Of a DNA stretch of 43,863 nt, positions 23,029 through 30,226 are shown piece after piece. Source of the DNA: Actinomycetota bacterium (GTDB lineage Bacteria > Actinomycetota > Thermoleophilia > Solirubrobacterales > 70-9). Below the pieces are notes generated by a model that had not been told where the DNA came from, did no database searches, and saw only the letters and a list, made by a program, of their open reading frames with translations. Made by a program: the position numbers and the translations under genes. The stretch lies in assembly GCA_018268415.1 (NCBI GenBank), contig JAFDWO010000110.1, forward strand, positions 1 to 43,863. The letters run 5' to 3'. The stretch's first letter is position 1. Each line of letters starts with the position of its first letter.

Positions 23029-25188
23029 TTATTGTCCGGCCCGAGCAGCCTCGACACCCGGGGCGGCGGCCTTCTCCTCGTCCCGGCCGAGGTCGCGCAG
23101 GGGGTCGATGCCCAGCGTCCTCAACACGTCGAGGACCTCGAAGGCGAGCATCAGCTGGAAGCGCACCCGCGGCTCCGAGATCGAGCGACCGAGCAGGTCC
23201 CGGGCCTTCTGCATCCGGTACTTGACGGTGCTCACGTGGATGTGGCAGCGCTCGGCGACGGCGGGACGGGAGCCCAGCTCGAGGTGGGCCCGCAGGGTCT
23301 CCATGATGCCCCCGCCCGCCCGGTTGTTGTCGCTGCGGGCGATCGGGCCGAGCAGGTCGACGACCATCGCCACCATCTCGTCGGTACCGGGACCGTCGAG
23401 GAGGAAGCGCAGCGGACCGAAGTCGTGCATCACCAGGCCTCCCGGACCGCCCTCGGCGGCGAGGCGCAGGGTGGCCTCGGACTCTTTCAGCGCGATCGCC
23501 AGGTTGGTGCGCGGCTCGCTCAGCCCGGCGATCGCCGGGACGCCGGCCTTCATCCCCTTCGCCAGCGCCCCCCGCACCACGTCGGCGGCCTCGGCCTGGC
23601 CGAGCGCGAAGGCGACCAGCGCGCGTTCGCCGCGCATCGCGACCAGCGCATCGCCGCTGTCGAGGTAACGGTTGAGGGAGACGCGGAGGAGGATCTGGAG
23701 ATCGCGCGGCTCACAGGGCTCGGTCGGCTCGATCAGTGCCAGGCAGCGCGGCTCGGCCAGATCGATCCCGGCCTGCTCGGCTCGCAGCGACAGCCCCTCG
23801 GGGCGCTCGCCTTCGGCCGAGAGGATCTCCTCGAGGAGCTCGCCGCGCAGCCTCCACTCGGCCTCCAGCGAGGCGCGCTCGCGCATGATCTCGAGCGCCA
23901 TCACGGTGGCGGCCTGGCGCAACGCGGTCCGTTGCAGGTCGGTCACCGCCGCCTCGCCCGCCACGTTGATCGTGCCCAGGAGCTCGGAGCCCGCCGTGAT
24001 CGGCACGGCGAGGTCGTCGTCGTCGACTTCGGGGCCGGGCGGCTCGGCGGCCGCGCCGCCATTCCGCGGCGGCGTCGCCGAGGAGGCCACCGAGCCGTCG
24101 CTCGAGTACCGCGATTCCCGTCCCGTGCCGCCCTCGCGGCGGACGATCACGTCGCGCTCGATCACCCGGGCGAGCTCGGCCGCGATCCCGTGGATGCCTT
24201 CGCCGGAGAGCGCCGCCTCGCTCAGCGATTGGTGCAGGGTGAGGGCCTGGGTGAGCGTCGCGTTGTTGTCGGCCAGGGTCCGGTAGAGCCGCGAGTGGAC
24301 GATCGCGGCGGCGGCCTGGCTGGCCAGGGCGGCGAAGACCGAGACCGCCAGCTCGGTGAAGTCGGTGGGCGTGCGACTGCCGCCGTAGAGCGCGCCGACC
24401 ACCTCGCCCTCGAACACCATCGGCACGCAGATCATCGAGATGATCCCCTCGGAGTCGATCGCGTGCTTGACCAGGTCGGTGGTCGGGTTCTCGAACGTGC
24501 GGTGGTCACGGACGACGACCGGGCGTCGGTCCTGGATCGCCAGACCACCGACGCCGACCCCGACCTGCACCCACATGCGGACGAAGGTTTCGGTGCGCGC
24601 GCCCGACGCCACCTTGACGATGACGCGATCGGCGTCCTCGTCGAGCAGGGCCAACCAGGTGACGTCGACCTCCATCAGCCGGCGCGCCCCGCGGACGATC
24701 AGGGCGAGGATCTCGTCGGTCCGCAGCTCCTCCGCCTGGATCTGCGAGCAGACCTCGACCAGCGCCCGGTAGGCGGCGGTCTGGCCGGCTTCGAACCGCG
24801 ACGTTTCCAGCAGGCAGGCGACGTGGCGGGCAGCTACCTCGACGAGCTCCAGAGAGTCGGGATCGGGCGCCTGGTCGAGCGCCAGGCAACCGAAGTGCTC
24901 ACCGTTGCGGGCGGTCAGCCGGAAGACCCAGGCGAGGTCGTCGGGGACGACCGGGCCTTCACCGCGGTCGGCGGCCATGAGGCGGCGGACCGAGTCCTCG
25001 AGCGGCGCGGACTCGGGCCCGAAGCCGGAGCTGCCGACCGACGACCAGGCATCGATCCAGGCGACCGCGCAGCAGTCGGCTCCCGCCGCCCGGGTCACGA
25101 CCTCCAGGGCGCCGTCCAGGCGCCCGGCGCGGTGCCCATCGTTTGTCTGGACGTCGACGGGCGCCGACTCCAAGCTGGTCACAGCCAA
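23029..25188 (-). CDS. GAF-domain PucR/CdaR-type transcriptional regulator
   Basis: A 719-residue regulator. An N-terminal sensory part has a GAF-like segment (about 15-155) and a second clear GAF domain (about 180-330, ISMICVPMVFEGEVVGALYGG). A middle region with a Ser/Gly/Pro linker follows, and the C-terminal helix-turn-helix of the PucR/CdaR family (about 645-690, MEFLRAHLELG-like: TLRAHLELGSRPAVAERCHIHVSTVKYRMQKARDLLG). Such proteins activate catabolic genes on binding an effector. I chose TTG 25188 because AGGAGG (25200-25195) is 6 nt upstream; GTG 25182 is an alternative. It is encoded on the same strand just upstream of the MetE-like/ligase operon and is the best candidate for its regulator. 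Confidence 0.88.
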   Translation of the reverse strand: MAVTSLESAPVDVQTNDGHRAGRLDGALEVVTRAAGADCCAVAWIDAWSSVGSSGFGPESAPLEDSVRRLMAADRGEGPVVPDDLAWVFRLTARNGEHFGCLALDQAPDPDSLELVEVAARHVACLLETSRFEAGQTAAYRALVEVCSQIQAEELRTDEILALIVRGARRLMEVDVTWLALLDEDADRVIVKVASGARTETFVRMWVQVGVGVGGLAIQDRRPVVVRDHRTFENPTTDLVKHAIDSEGIISMICVPMVFEGEVVGALYGGSRTPTDFTELAVSVFAALASQAAAAIVHSRLYRTLADNNATLTQALTLHQSLSEAALSGEGIHGIAAELARVIERDVIVRREGGTGRESRYSSDGSVASSATPPRNGGAAAEPPGPEVDDDDLAVPITAGSELLGTINVAGEAAVTDLQRTALRQAATVMALEIMRERASLEAEWRLRGELLEEILSAEGERPEGLSLRAEQAGIDLAEPRCLALIEPTEPCEPRDLQILLRVSLNRYLDSGDALVAMRGERALVAFALGQAEAADVVRGALAKGMKAGVPAIAGLSEPRTNLAIALKESEATLRLAAEGGPGGLVMHDFGPLRFLLDGPGTDEMVAMVVDLLGPIARSDNNRAGGGIMETLRAHLELGSRPAVAERCHIHVSTVKYRMQKARDLLGRSISEPRVRFQLMLAFEVLDVLRTLGIDPLRDLGRDEEKAAAPGVEAARAGQ

Positions 25189-25322
25189 GCTGCTCCTCCT
25201 TCCCGTTGGGGATCCTAACCTGAACTCGGTCCCTCTTTTTGTCCTCAACAGACGGATCTGGACGGGTTTTTCGTCTCCCCTGGGCATCTTTCTGGTTACG
25301 GGAGGTCGGTGAGGATGGCCGC

Positions 25323-26051
25323 ATGACCGCCGTCGTGTGGATCACCGGAGCGTCTTCGGGGATCGGCGCCGCCCTTGCCGAGCAGGCCCCGGCCGACGCG
25401 CTGACGATCGGGGTCGCGCGCCGCCCGCCGGCCCGCGGGCGCCACCTCCCCGCCGACCTCGCCGATCCGAACGGCTGGGAGGACGTCTGCCGGGCGTTCG
25501 CGGCGGTGCTCGACGAGGAGCGCCCCGCGCGGGCGATCCTCCACCACTTCGCCGGGGTGATGACCCCGATCGGTCCGGCGGCGGACGTCGACCTGGGCGC
25601 GTACCGCGACGCGGTCCTCCTCAACGCCGCGGCGGGCCAGGTCCTCGGCGCGGGCTTCCTCGCGGCCTGCGCGGAGCGCGACGTCCCGGCGACCGTCGTC
25701 TTCTGCTCCTCGCCCGCGGCGCGCGCCCCGCGCGCCGGAGCGAGCCAGTACTGCGCCGGCAAGGCGGCGCTGGAGCACTGGATCGAGGCGGTCGCCCTCG
25801 AGCAGGAGGGCTCCCCCCGCCCGGCGAGGCTCCTCACCGCCGTGCCCTGGGGAGTCGACACCGCAATGGTCCGCGAGGCGATGGACGCCCCCTCCGACAG
25901 ACTGCCGCTGGGAGAGGTGTTCCGCACCGCCGCCGCCGCCGGCACCCTCGCCTCCCCGACGACGGTAGCCCGCGAAATCTGGGCGGCGACCGAAGGGGAC
26001 CGGGCCTCCGGCAGCGTCTTCGACGTCGGCGCCGTGCCCGAGACCCGGTAG
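25323..26051 (+). CDS. Short-chain dehydrogenase/reductase (SDR)
   Basis: A 242-residue Rossmann-fold oxidoreductase. ITGASSGIGAALAE (7-20) is the nucleotide-binding loop. HHFAGVMTPIG stands in place of the usual NNAG. CSSPAAR supplies the catalytic serine and YCAGKAALE the Tyr-x-x-x-Lys. VPWGVDTAMV follows the active site. Members reduce or oxidise hydroxy/keto groups with NAD(P)H. The ATG at 25323 directly precedes the coenzyme loop; the longer frame starts inside the promoter of the divergent regulator and is not used. Transcribed divergently from the PucR-type regulator. Confidence 0.88.
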   Translation: MTAVVWITGASSGIGAALAEQAPADALTIGVARRPPARGRHLPADLADPNGWEDVCRAFAAVLDEERPARAILHHFAGVMTPIGPAADVDLGAYRDAVLLNAAAGQVLGAGFLAACAERDVPATVVFCSSPAARAPRAGASQYCAGKAALEHWIEAVALEQEGSPRPARLLTAVPWGVDTAMVREAMDAPSDRLPLGEVFRTAAAAGTLASPTTVAREIWAATEGDRASGSVFDVGAVPETR

Positions 26052-26132
26052 GCACCCGCGCCCCAGCCGACGCGACGGCCGGGTGTTGATGGGCCGAAAA
26101 CTCAAGCTCTTTTCTGTCACGGCCAGATCCCT

Positions 26133-26178
26133 CGCTCGCTGAGTTGAGGGCGCCAGGGCGCCCTCAACTCAGCGAGCG
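26133..26178. repeat. 22-bp perfect inverted repeat between convergent genes
   Basis: 26133-26154 (starting cgctcgctgagttgag) is the exact complement of 26157-26178, with only 2 nt between. It lies 82 nt after the SDR stop and 135 nt before the convergent SDR stop, so it may stop transcription in both directions. It shares gctgagttgag with the hairpin at 3954 and CCAGGGCGCC at its centre with the one at 1104. Confidence 0.9.
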
Positions 26179-26198
26179 CCCGGGGGCCTCGGGCCCAC

Positions 26199-26290
26199 CG
26201 AGGAGGTCCGTCCCTCCTCGCCTCGCGCCCGTGCCGCGGATGTCGGGCGACCCGGAGCCGCCGGACCTGGGTCGGGCCGGCATCCGCGGC
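26199..26290. other. Additional hairpins in the convergent gap
   Basis: cgaggagg (26199-26206)/cctcctcg (26213-26220), and gccgcggatg (26233-26242)/catccgcggc (26281-26290), add two more perfect stems after the 22-bp stem. Three stems in 160 bp could indicate a structured RNA or simply stacked terminators. Confidence 0.45.
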
Positions 26291-26312
26291 TCTCGCCAGG
26301 CACGCCCGGCCT

Positions 26313-27062
26313 TCACATCGCGATGCCGCCGTCCACGGGGTAGACGTGGCCGGTCACGTAGCTCGCTTCCGCGGAGGCGAGGAAGGCGGCCACCGCGGCT
26401 ACCTCCGGGGGTTCGGCAGGTCGGGCAAGTGGGGTGATGGCGAGGACGCGGTCGGGGCCGCCTCCCTCGGCGACCAGGCGGCTGCCCATCGGGGTCATCG
26501 TCAAGCCCGGGGCGACGGCGTTGCAGCGAACGTGCGGCGCGAGCTCGCGGGCGAGGGCCTTGGAGAGGGCGATGACCGCGCCCTTCGACATCGCGTAGGC
26601 GGCGGTCCCGTACACCCCGCCGCCGCGCATGCCGGCGACGGAGGCGACGTTCACGATCGCCCCGGACCCCTGGGCGCGTAGCGCCGGCACCGCGGCCTGG
26701 CAGACGTTCCAGACCCCGCGGACGTTGACCGCCATCACCCGGTCGAGCTCCGCCTCGTCGGTCCGCTCGAAGGGGACGGTCGAGGTGACCCCGGCGCTGG
26801 TGACCACCGCATCGAGGCGGCCGGCGGCGGTGAGCGCCGCCTCGATCGCGCGGCGGGCGCCCGCCGGATCGGTCACGTCGCAGGCGCAGGCGCAGACGGT
26901 CCCGCCCGCCGCCGCGAGGCGCTCGCAACTCAGCGCCAGCGCGTCCTCGCGCAGGTCGGCGACCACGGCGGTCCCGGCTCCGGCGAGCACGCGCGCGGCC
27001 ACTGCTTCGCCGATCCCACTGGCGCCCCCGGTGACGACGACGACGCGGCCCTCGAAGTCCAT
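26313..27062 (-). CDS. SDR-family oxidoreductase
   Basis: A 249-residue classical SDR. It has VTGGASGIGEAVA (NAD(P) loop), the motif VTSAGVTS in place of NNAG, the catalytic Ser in VNVASVAGMRGG, Tyr and Lys in AAYAMSKGAVIAL, and the C-terminal YVTGHVYPVDGGIAM typical of 3-oxoacyl-reductase/glucose dehydrogenase-like enzymes. Substrate unknown. It starts 13 nt past the stop of the NmrA-like gene, so the two form an operon. The sequence differs clearly from the SDR at 25323. Confidence 0.92.
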   Translation of the reverse strand: MDFEGRVVVVTGGASGIGEAVAARVLAGAGTAVVADLREDALALSCERLAAAGGTVCACACDVTDPAGARRAIEAALTAAGRLDAVVTSAGVTSTVPFERTDEAELDRVMAVNVRGVWNVCQAAVPALRAQGSGAIVNVASVAGMRGGGVYGTAAYAMSKGAVIALSKALARELAPHVRCNAVAPGLTMTPMGSRLVAEGGGPDRVLAITPLARPAEPPEVAAVAAFLASAEASYVTGHVYPVDGGIAM

Positions 27063-27075
27063 CGCACCCCGCCGG

Positions 27076-27963
27076 TCAGGCCCAGGGACGATCGTCTCCG
27101 CCGGCGATCGCCGCGGAGAACCGCGTCGGTTTCCGGCCGAGCAGCATGGTCAGGACGCGACCGTTGCCGGCCAGTCCGACCTCGTCGTAGTGGTGGCACA
27201 TCGCCGCCATGTCCAGGCGGGACTCCTCCGACCAGTTGCGGGGCAGGGTGAGGTCGGCGAGGTCACCCCGCTCGAGCTCGAACTCCACCCCCAGGGCCGC
27301 GGCCAGCTGCGCCATCATCTCGCGCGTGCTGAGCACCTCCGACCCGGCGAGCTCGTAGGTCGCGAACGCGTGCCCATCGGACCCGTGCACGATGGCGCCG
27401 GCCGCGGCCACGTCGCGTAGATCGACCGGCGTGAACGGAGTGTCGAGCGAGTAGGGGACGACCACCACGCCGTCGGGGGATTTCTCCCAGTAGAAGCGCA
27501 TCGTCTGTGCGTACATCGCCGGCCGCAGGATCGTCCAGTTGCTGTCCGAGGCCCTGACGATCGCCTCGGTCCGCGACTTGCGTTCGTGGTGCCGGAGCCC
27601 CGGCGTGTCGGCGTGCAGGACGGAGTGCATGACGAGGCGCTCGACCCCCGCCGCCGCGGCGGCGGCAAGCAGCGCCGTCGCCTGGTCGCTTTCGCGAGCT
27701 TTGAAGACCGGCGGGATGAAGTGGATCGCCGCCGCGCCCTCCAGCGCGGCCGGGAACGTGGCTGCGTCGTCAAGCTCGATGACCGCGGCCTCGGAGGCGC
27801 CGGCGGCCAGCACCTCGGCTTCCTGGTCGGCGCGATGGACGAGCGCGCGACTGGCCAGCCCGGCCTCGGCGAACGCCCCGAGGACGGCGCGGCCGGTCGG
27901 CCCGCCGGCCCCGACGACGGCGATCGGACCTGCTGCCGACGTGGGTGCATCGGGTGGGGTCAT
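27076..27963 (-). CDS. NmrA-family NAD(P)-binding protein
   Basis: A 295-residue atypical SDR of the NmrA/isoflavone-reductase group. It has AVVGAGGPTGRAVLGAFAEAG near residue 15, the motif VERLVMHSVLHADTPGLRHHERKSRTEAIVRASDSNWTILRPAMY (split: MHSVLHADTP, HHERKSRTE, WTILRPAMY) and a C-terminal AALGVEFELERG. Members are either redox-sensing regulators or reductases. The ATG at 27963 fits the family start; upstream frames run into the divergent FAH gene promoter and were rejected. It is the first gene of a two-gene operon with the SDR. Confidence 0.85.
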   Translation of the reverse strand: MTPPDAPTSAAGPIAVVGAGGPTGRAVLGAFAEAGLASRALVHRADQEAEVLAAGASEAAVIELDDAATFPAALEGAAAIHFIPPVFKARESDQATALLAAAAAAGVERLVMHSVLHADTPGLRHHERKSRTEAIVRASDSNWTILRPAMYAQTMRFYWEKSPDGVVVVPYSLDTPFTPVDLRDVAAAGAIVHGSDGHAFATYELAGSEVLSTREMMAQLAAALGVEFELERGDLADLTLPRNWSEESRLDMAAMCHHYDEVGLAGNGRVLTMLLGRKPTRFSAAIAGGDDRPWA

Positions 27964-28107
27964 GGCTTGATATTTCCCGCTCCGGCGACCGTGCGATATC
28001 ACCGCGAGGGACAAACGCCGGGAGCGATCTCGACCCCCGCGAGCGCTTGGCCCGGCCCCGACCGACTGCGACGCTTGACCAAAAAGTCCCACCTGCGAAG
28101 GGACACG

Positions 28108-28116
28108 AAGGAGGAG
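28108..28116 (+). promoter_or_regulatory. Strong Shine-Dalgarno fixing a TTG start
   Basis: AAGGAGGAG lies 4 nt before TTG at 28121 (6 nt from AGGAGG). No ATG or GTG is similarly placed, so the FAH gene must start with TTG. TTGACC (28075-28080) is a possible -35, but no good -10 follows at 17-18 nt. Confidence 0.6.
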
Positions 28117-28120
28117 CATC

Positions 28121-29134
28121 TTGAGACTCGTCACTTATGAGGCAACGGGCCCGCTCGGCCCGATCCGACGTTCCGGCGCGCTCCAGGGCGAGCACGTCCT
28201 CGACCTCGGGCTGGCGCGCGCGGCCCAGCTCGCGTCCCGCGGCAACCCGCGCGCGACCGCGATCGCCGCCGCCGAGCTCCCCGCCGACATGCTCGAGTTC
28301 CTGCGCGGCGGCGACTTCGCTCTGGAAACCGCGCGCGAGGCGCTCGACCACGTCGCCGGCTCCGGGGTCGAGGAGGTCGACGGCGCCCCGATCCGCCACG
28401 ACCTGGCGACGGTCCGCCTGCTCTCCCCCCTGCCGCGACCGAACAGCCTCCGCGATTACCTCTGCTTCGAGGAGCACCTCCGCAACTGCTACCGGACCCT
28501 CGGCCGCGAGAACGACTTCCCGCCCGAATGGTTCAACCTCCCCGCCCACTACAAAGGCAATCCCGACCGCATCTTCGGGCCCGAGGACGTCGTTCCCTAC
28601 CCGACGATCACCGGCAAACTCGACTATGAGCTGGAGATCTGCGCGGTGGTCGGCAAGTCCGGCTACCGGGTCAAGGCCGAGGGCGCGACCCCCTACATCG
28701 TCGGCTACACGCTCTACAACGACTGGAGCACCCGTGACTTCCAGTTCCGCGACTCGAGCGTCGGCATCGGGCCGGGAATCAGCAAGGACATCGGCTCCTC
28801 GATCGGGCCCTGCATCGCCACCCCGGACGAGTTCGGCGTCGAATCCAAGCTGACCGCCCGCGTCGACGGCGAGGTCTGGTCGGAAGGGAACCTCGAAAAC
28901 ATGCACTTCAGCTTCGAGGAGATCATCGAGTACAGCACCCTCGACGGCGTGGTCGAGCCCGGCGACCTCCTCGGAAGCGGCACGATCGGCGGCGGCTGCG
29001 GGCTGGAGTTCGACCGTTATCTGGAGCCCGGCTCCACGGTCGAGCTCGAAGCCGATGGCATCGGCCTCCTCCGCAACCGGGTCGGCGAGCGCACCGAGGG
29101 GCCGCAACGCCAGTCCTGGCAGCGCCCGGCCTGA
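28121..29134 (+). CDS. Fumarylacetoacetate hydrolase (FAH) family protein
   Basis: A 337-residue enzyme of the FAH superfamily, which hydrolyses, decarboxylates or hydrates beta-diketone and oxo-acid intermediates of aromatic and sugar-acid breakdown. Family marks include SLRDYLCFEEHL, PAHYKGNPDRIFGPED, the metal-binding acidic residues in LDYELEICAVVGK and NDWSTRDFQ, and GSGTIGGGCGLEF near the C-terminus. Length is that of the two-domain FAH-like proteins. It is divergent from the NmrA/SDR operon and convergent with the ABC importer. A role in the same catabolic network is likely; the precise reaction is not deducible. Confidence 0.9.
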   Translation: MRLVTYEATGPLGPIRRSGALQGEHVLDLGLARAAQLASRGNPRATAIAAAELPADMLEFLRGGDFALETAREALDHVAGSGVEEVDGAPIRHDLATVRLLSPLPRPNSLRDYLCFEEHLRNCYRTLGRENDFPPEWFNLPAHYKGNPDRIFGPEDVVPYPTITGKLDYELEICAVVGKSGYRVKAEGATPYIVGYTLYNDWSTRDFQFRDSSVGIGPGISKDIGSSIGPCIATPDEFGVESKLTARVDGEVWSEGNLENMHFSFEEIIEYSTLDGVVEPGDLLGSGTIGGGCGLEFDRYLEPGSTVELEADGIGLLRNRVGERTEGPQRQSWQRPA

Positions 29135-29159
29135 AGGAGGCGATCGCCGGACGGCGCGG

Positions 29160-29184
29160 GCGCCCGGCCCCGCCACCCGGGCGC
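29160..29184. terminator. GC hairpin between convergent genes
   Basis: gcgcccgg (29160-29167) and ccgggcgc (29177-29184) pair around a 9-nt loop in the 81-bp gap between the FAH stop and the permease stop. A bidirectional I-shaped terminator is the simplest reading; no T tract. Confidence 0.5.
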
Positions 29185-29215
29185 GGGCAACGGGGCCCGC
29201 GCCCAGGCCGCCCGA

Positions 29216-30226
29216 TCAGGCGCCCGCGGTCCGGGCCCGCAGCCGCGCCATCTGGGAGACGGCCACGGCGAGGATGAGGATTGCGCCCTGCACGACTTCC
29301 TGGCTCCAGCTCGGCGCGTTGCTGACGATCAGCCCGTTGGTGACGCACTGGAGCAGCAGCGCCCCGTAGAGGGCGCCGATGAAGGTGGCGGTCCCGGTCC
29401 TGCTCACCGCCGCCCCGAGGAAGGCCGCGGCGAAGGCGGGCAGCAGGTAGCCCCCCGACACCTCCGGGTGGCCCGCGCCGAGCTGCGCGGACAGCACCAC
29501 CCCGGCGACGGCGACCAGCACGCCGGTCGTGACCAACGCCGCGACCGAGTAGAAGTCGACGTTGATGCCCGCCAGGCGACTTGCCTCCGGGTTGCGGCCG
29601 ACCGCCTGCAGGTTGCGGCCGGGGATCGTGTACCTCATCAGCAGAGCGCCGACGATGCAGACCGCAAACATCACCCAGGCCGTGTTCGGAATGTTGAGGA
29701 CGGTGCCCCGGCCGAACGTCGCCATCGTCGGCGAGTCGATGCGGATGTAGGCGTTGTTGGTGAACCAACTGATCAGCCCCAGGAGGATCGTCTGGGTTCC
29801 GAGCGTGGTGACGATCGAGGGGACCCGGGCACCGACCACGACGACGCCGTTCGCGAGGCCGACCACCGCACCGGTCCCACAGGCGCCGAGGACCGCGACC
29901 CACCAGGGGACCCCGAGGTTGGCGACGTCGGCGGTGATGACACTGGCCAGCGCCACCGTCGCCCCTACCGACAGGTCGTACTGGCCCGCCACCAGGGCGA
30001 TCGACACCCCGGCGGCGACGATCGCGCCGACCGCGGTCTGGTTGAGGATGATCTTGGCGTTGTCGACGGTGAAGAAGGTTTCCGGGCGGAGGATCGAGAA
30101 GCCGGCGATCACCGCGATCAGCACCAGCGCTCCGGCCACGACGCCGGGGCTTCGACGAAGCCAGTGGGTGAAATCACCGATGGTCGACGTCGAGCGGGTC
30201 GAGAGGCTCGCCTCAGCCGTGGTCAT
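29216..30226 (-). CDS. ABC transporter permease, ribose/autoinducer-type (RbsC-like)
   Basis: A 336-residue integral membrane protein with about 9-10 hydrophobic helices. Segments such as VAAGVSIALVAGQYDLSVGATVAL, VGLANGVVVVGARVPSIVTTLGT and the cytoplasmic loop YTIPGRNLQAVGRNPEASRLAGI (EAA-like motif) are typical of BPD_transp_2 permeases of monosaccharide or nucleoside importers. Its start overlaps the ATPase stop by 14 nt, and it is the last gene of the importer operon. The substrate is unknown; neighbouring FAH, SDR and NmrA proteins suggest a sugar acid or small cyclic compound. Confidence 0.92.
   Translation of the reverse strand: MTTAEASLSTRSTSTIGDFTHWLRRSPGVVAGALVLIAVIAGFSILRPETFFTVDNAKIILNQTAVGAIVAAGVSIALVAGQYDLSVGATVALASVITADVANLGVPWWVAVLGACGTGAVVGLANGVVVVGARVPSIVTTLGTQTILLGLISWFTNNAYIRIDSPTMATFGRGTVLNIPNTAWVMFAVCIVGALLMRYTIPGRNLQAVGRNPEASRLAGINVDFYSVAALVTTGVLVAVAGVVLSAQLGAGHPEVSGGYLLPAFAAAFLGAAVSRTGTATFIGALYGALLLQCVTNGLIVSNAPSWSQEVVQGAILILAVAVSQMARLRARTAGA

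Noticed and set aside
19427..25218. Very long plus-strand frames opposite the ligase operon and the PucR-type regulator (for example 19427-21745 and 22999-25218)
   Set aside because: They are antisense shadows of well-supported minus-strand genes, with His/Arg/Val/Asp/Gly-rich products and no family resemblance.
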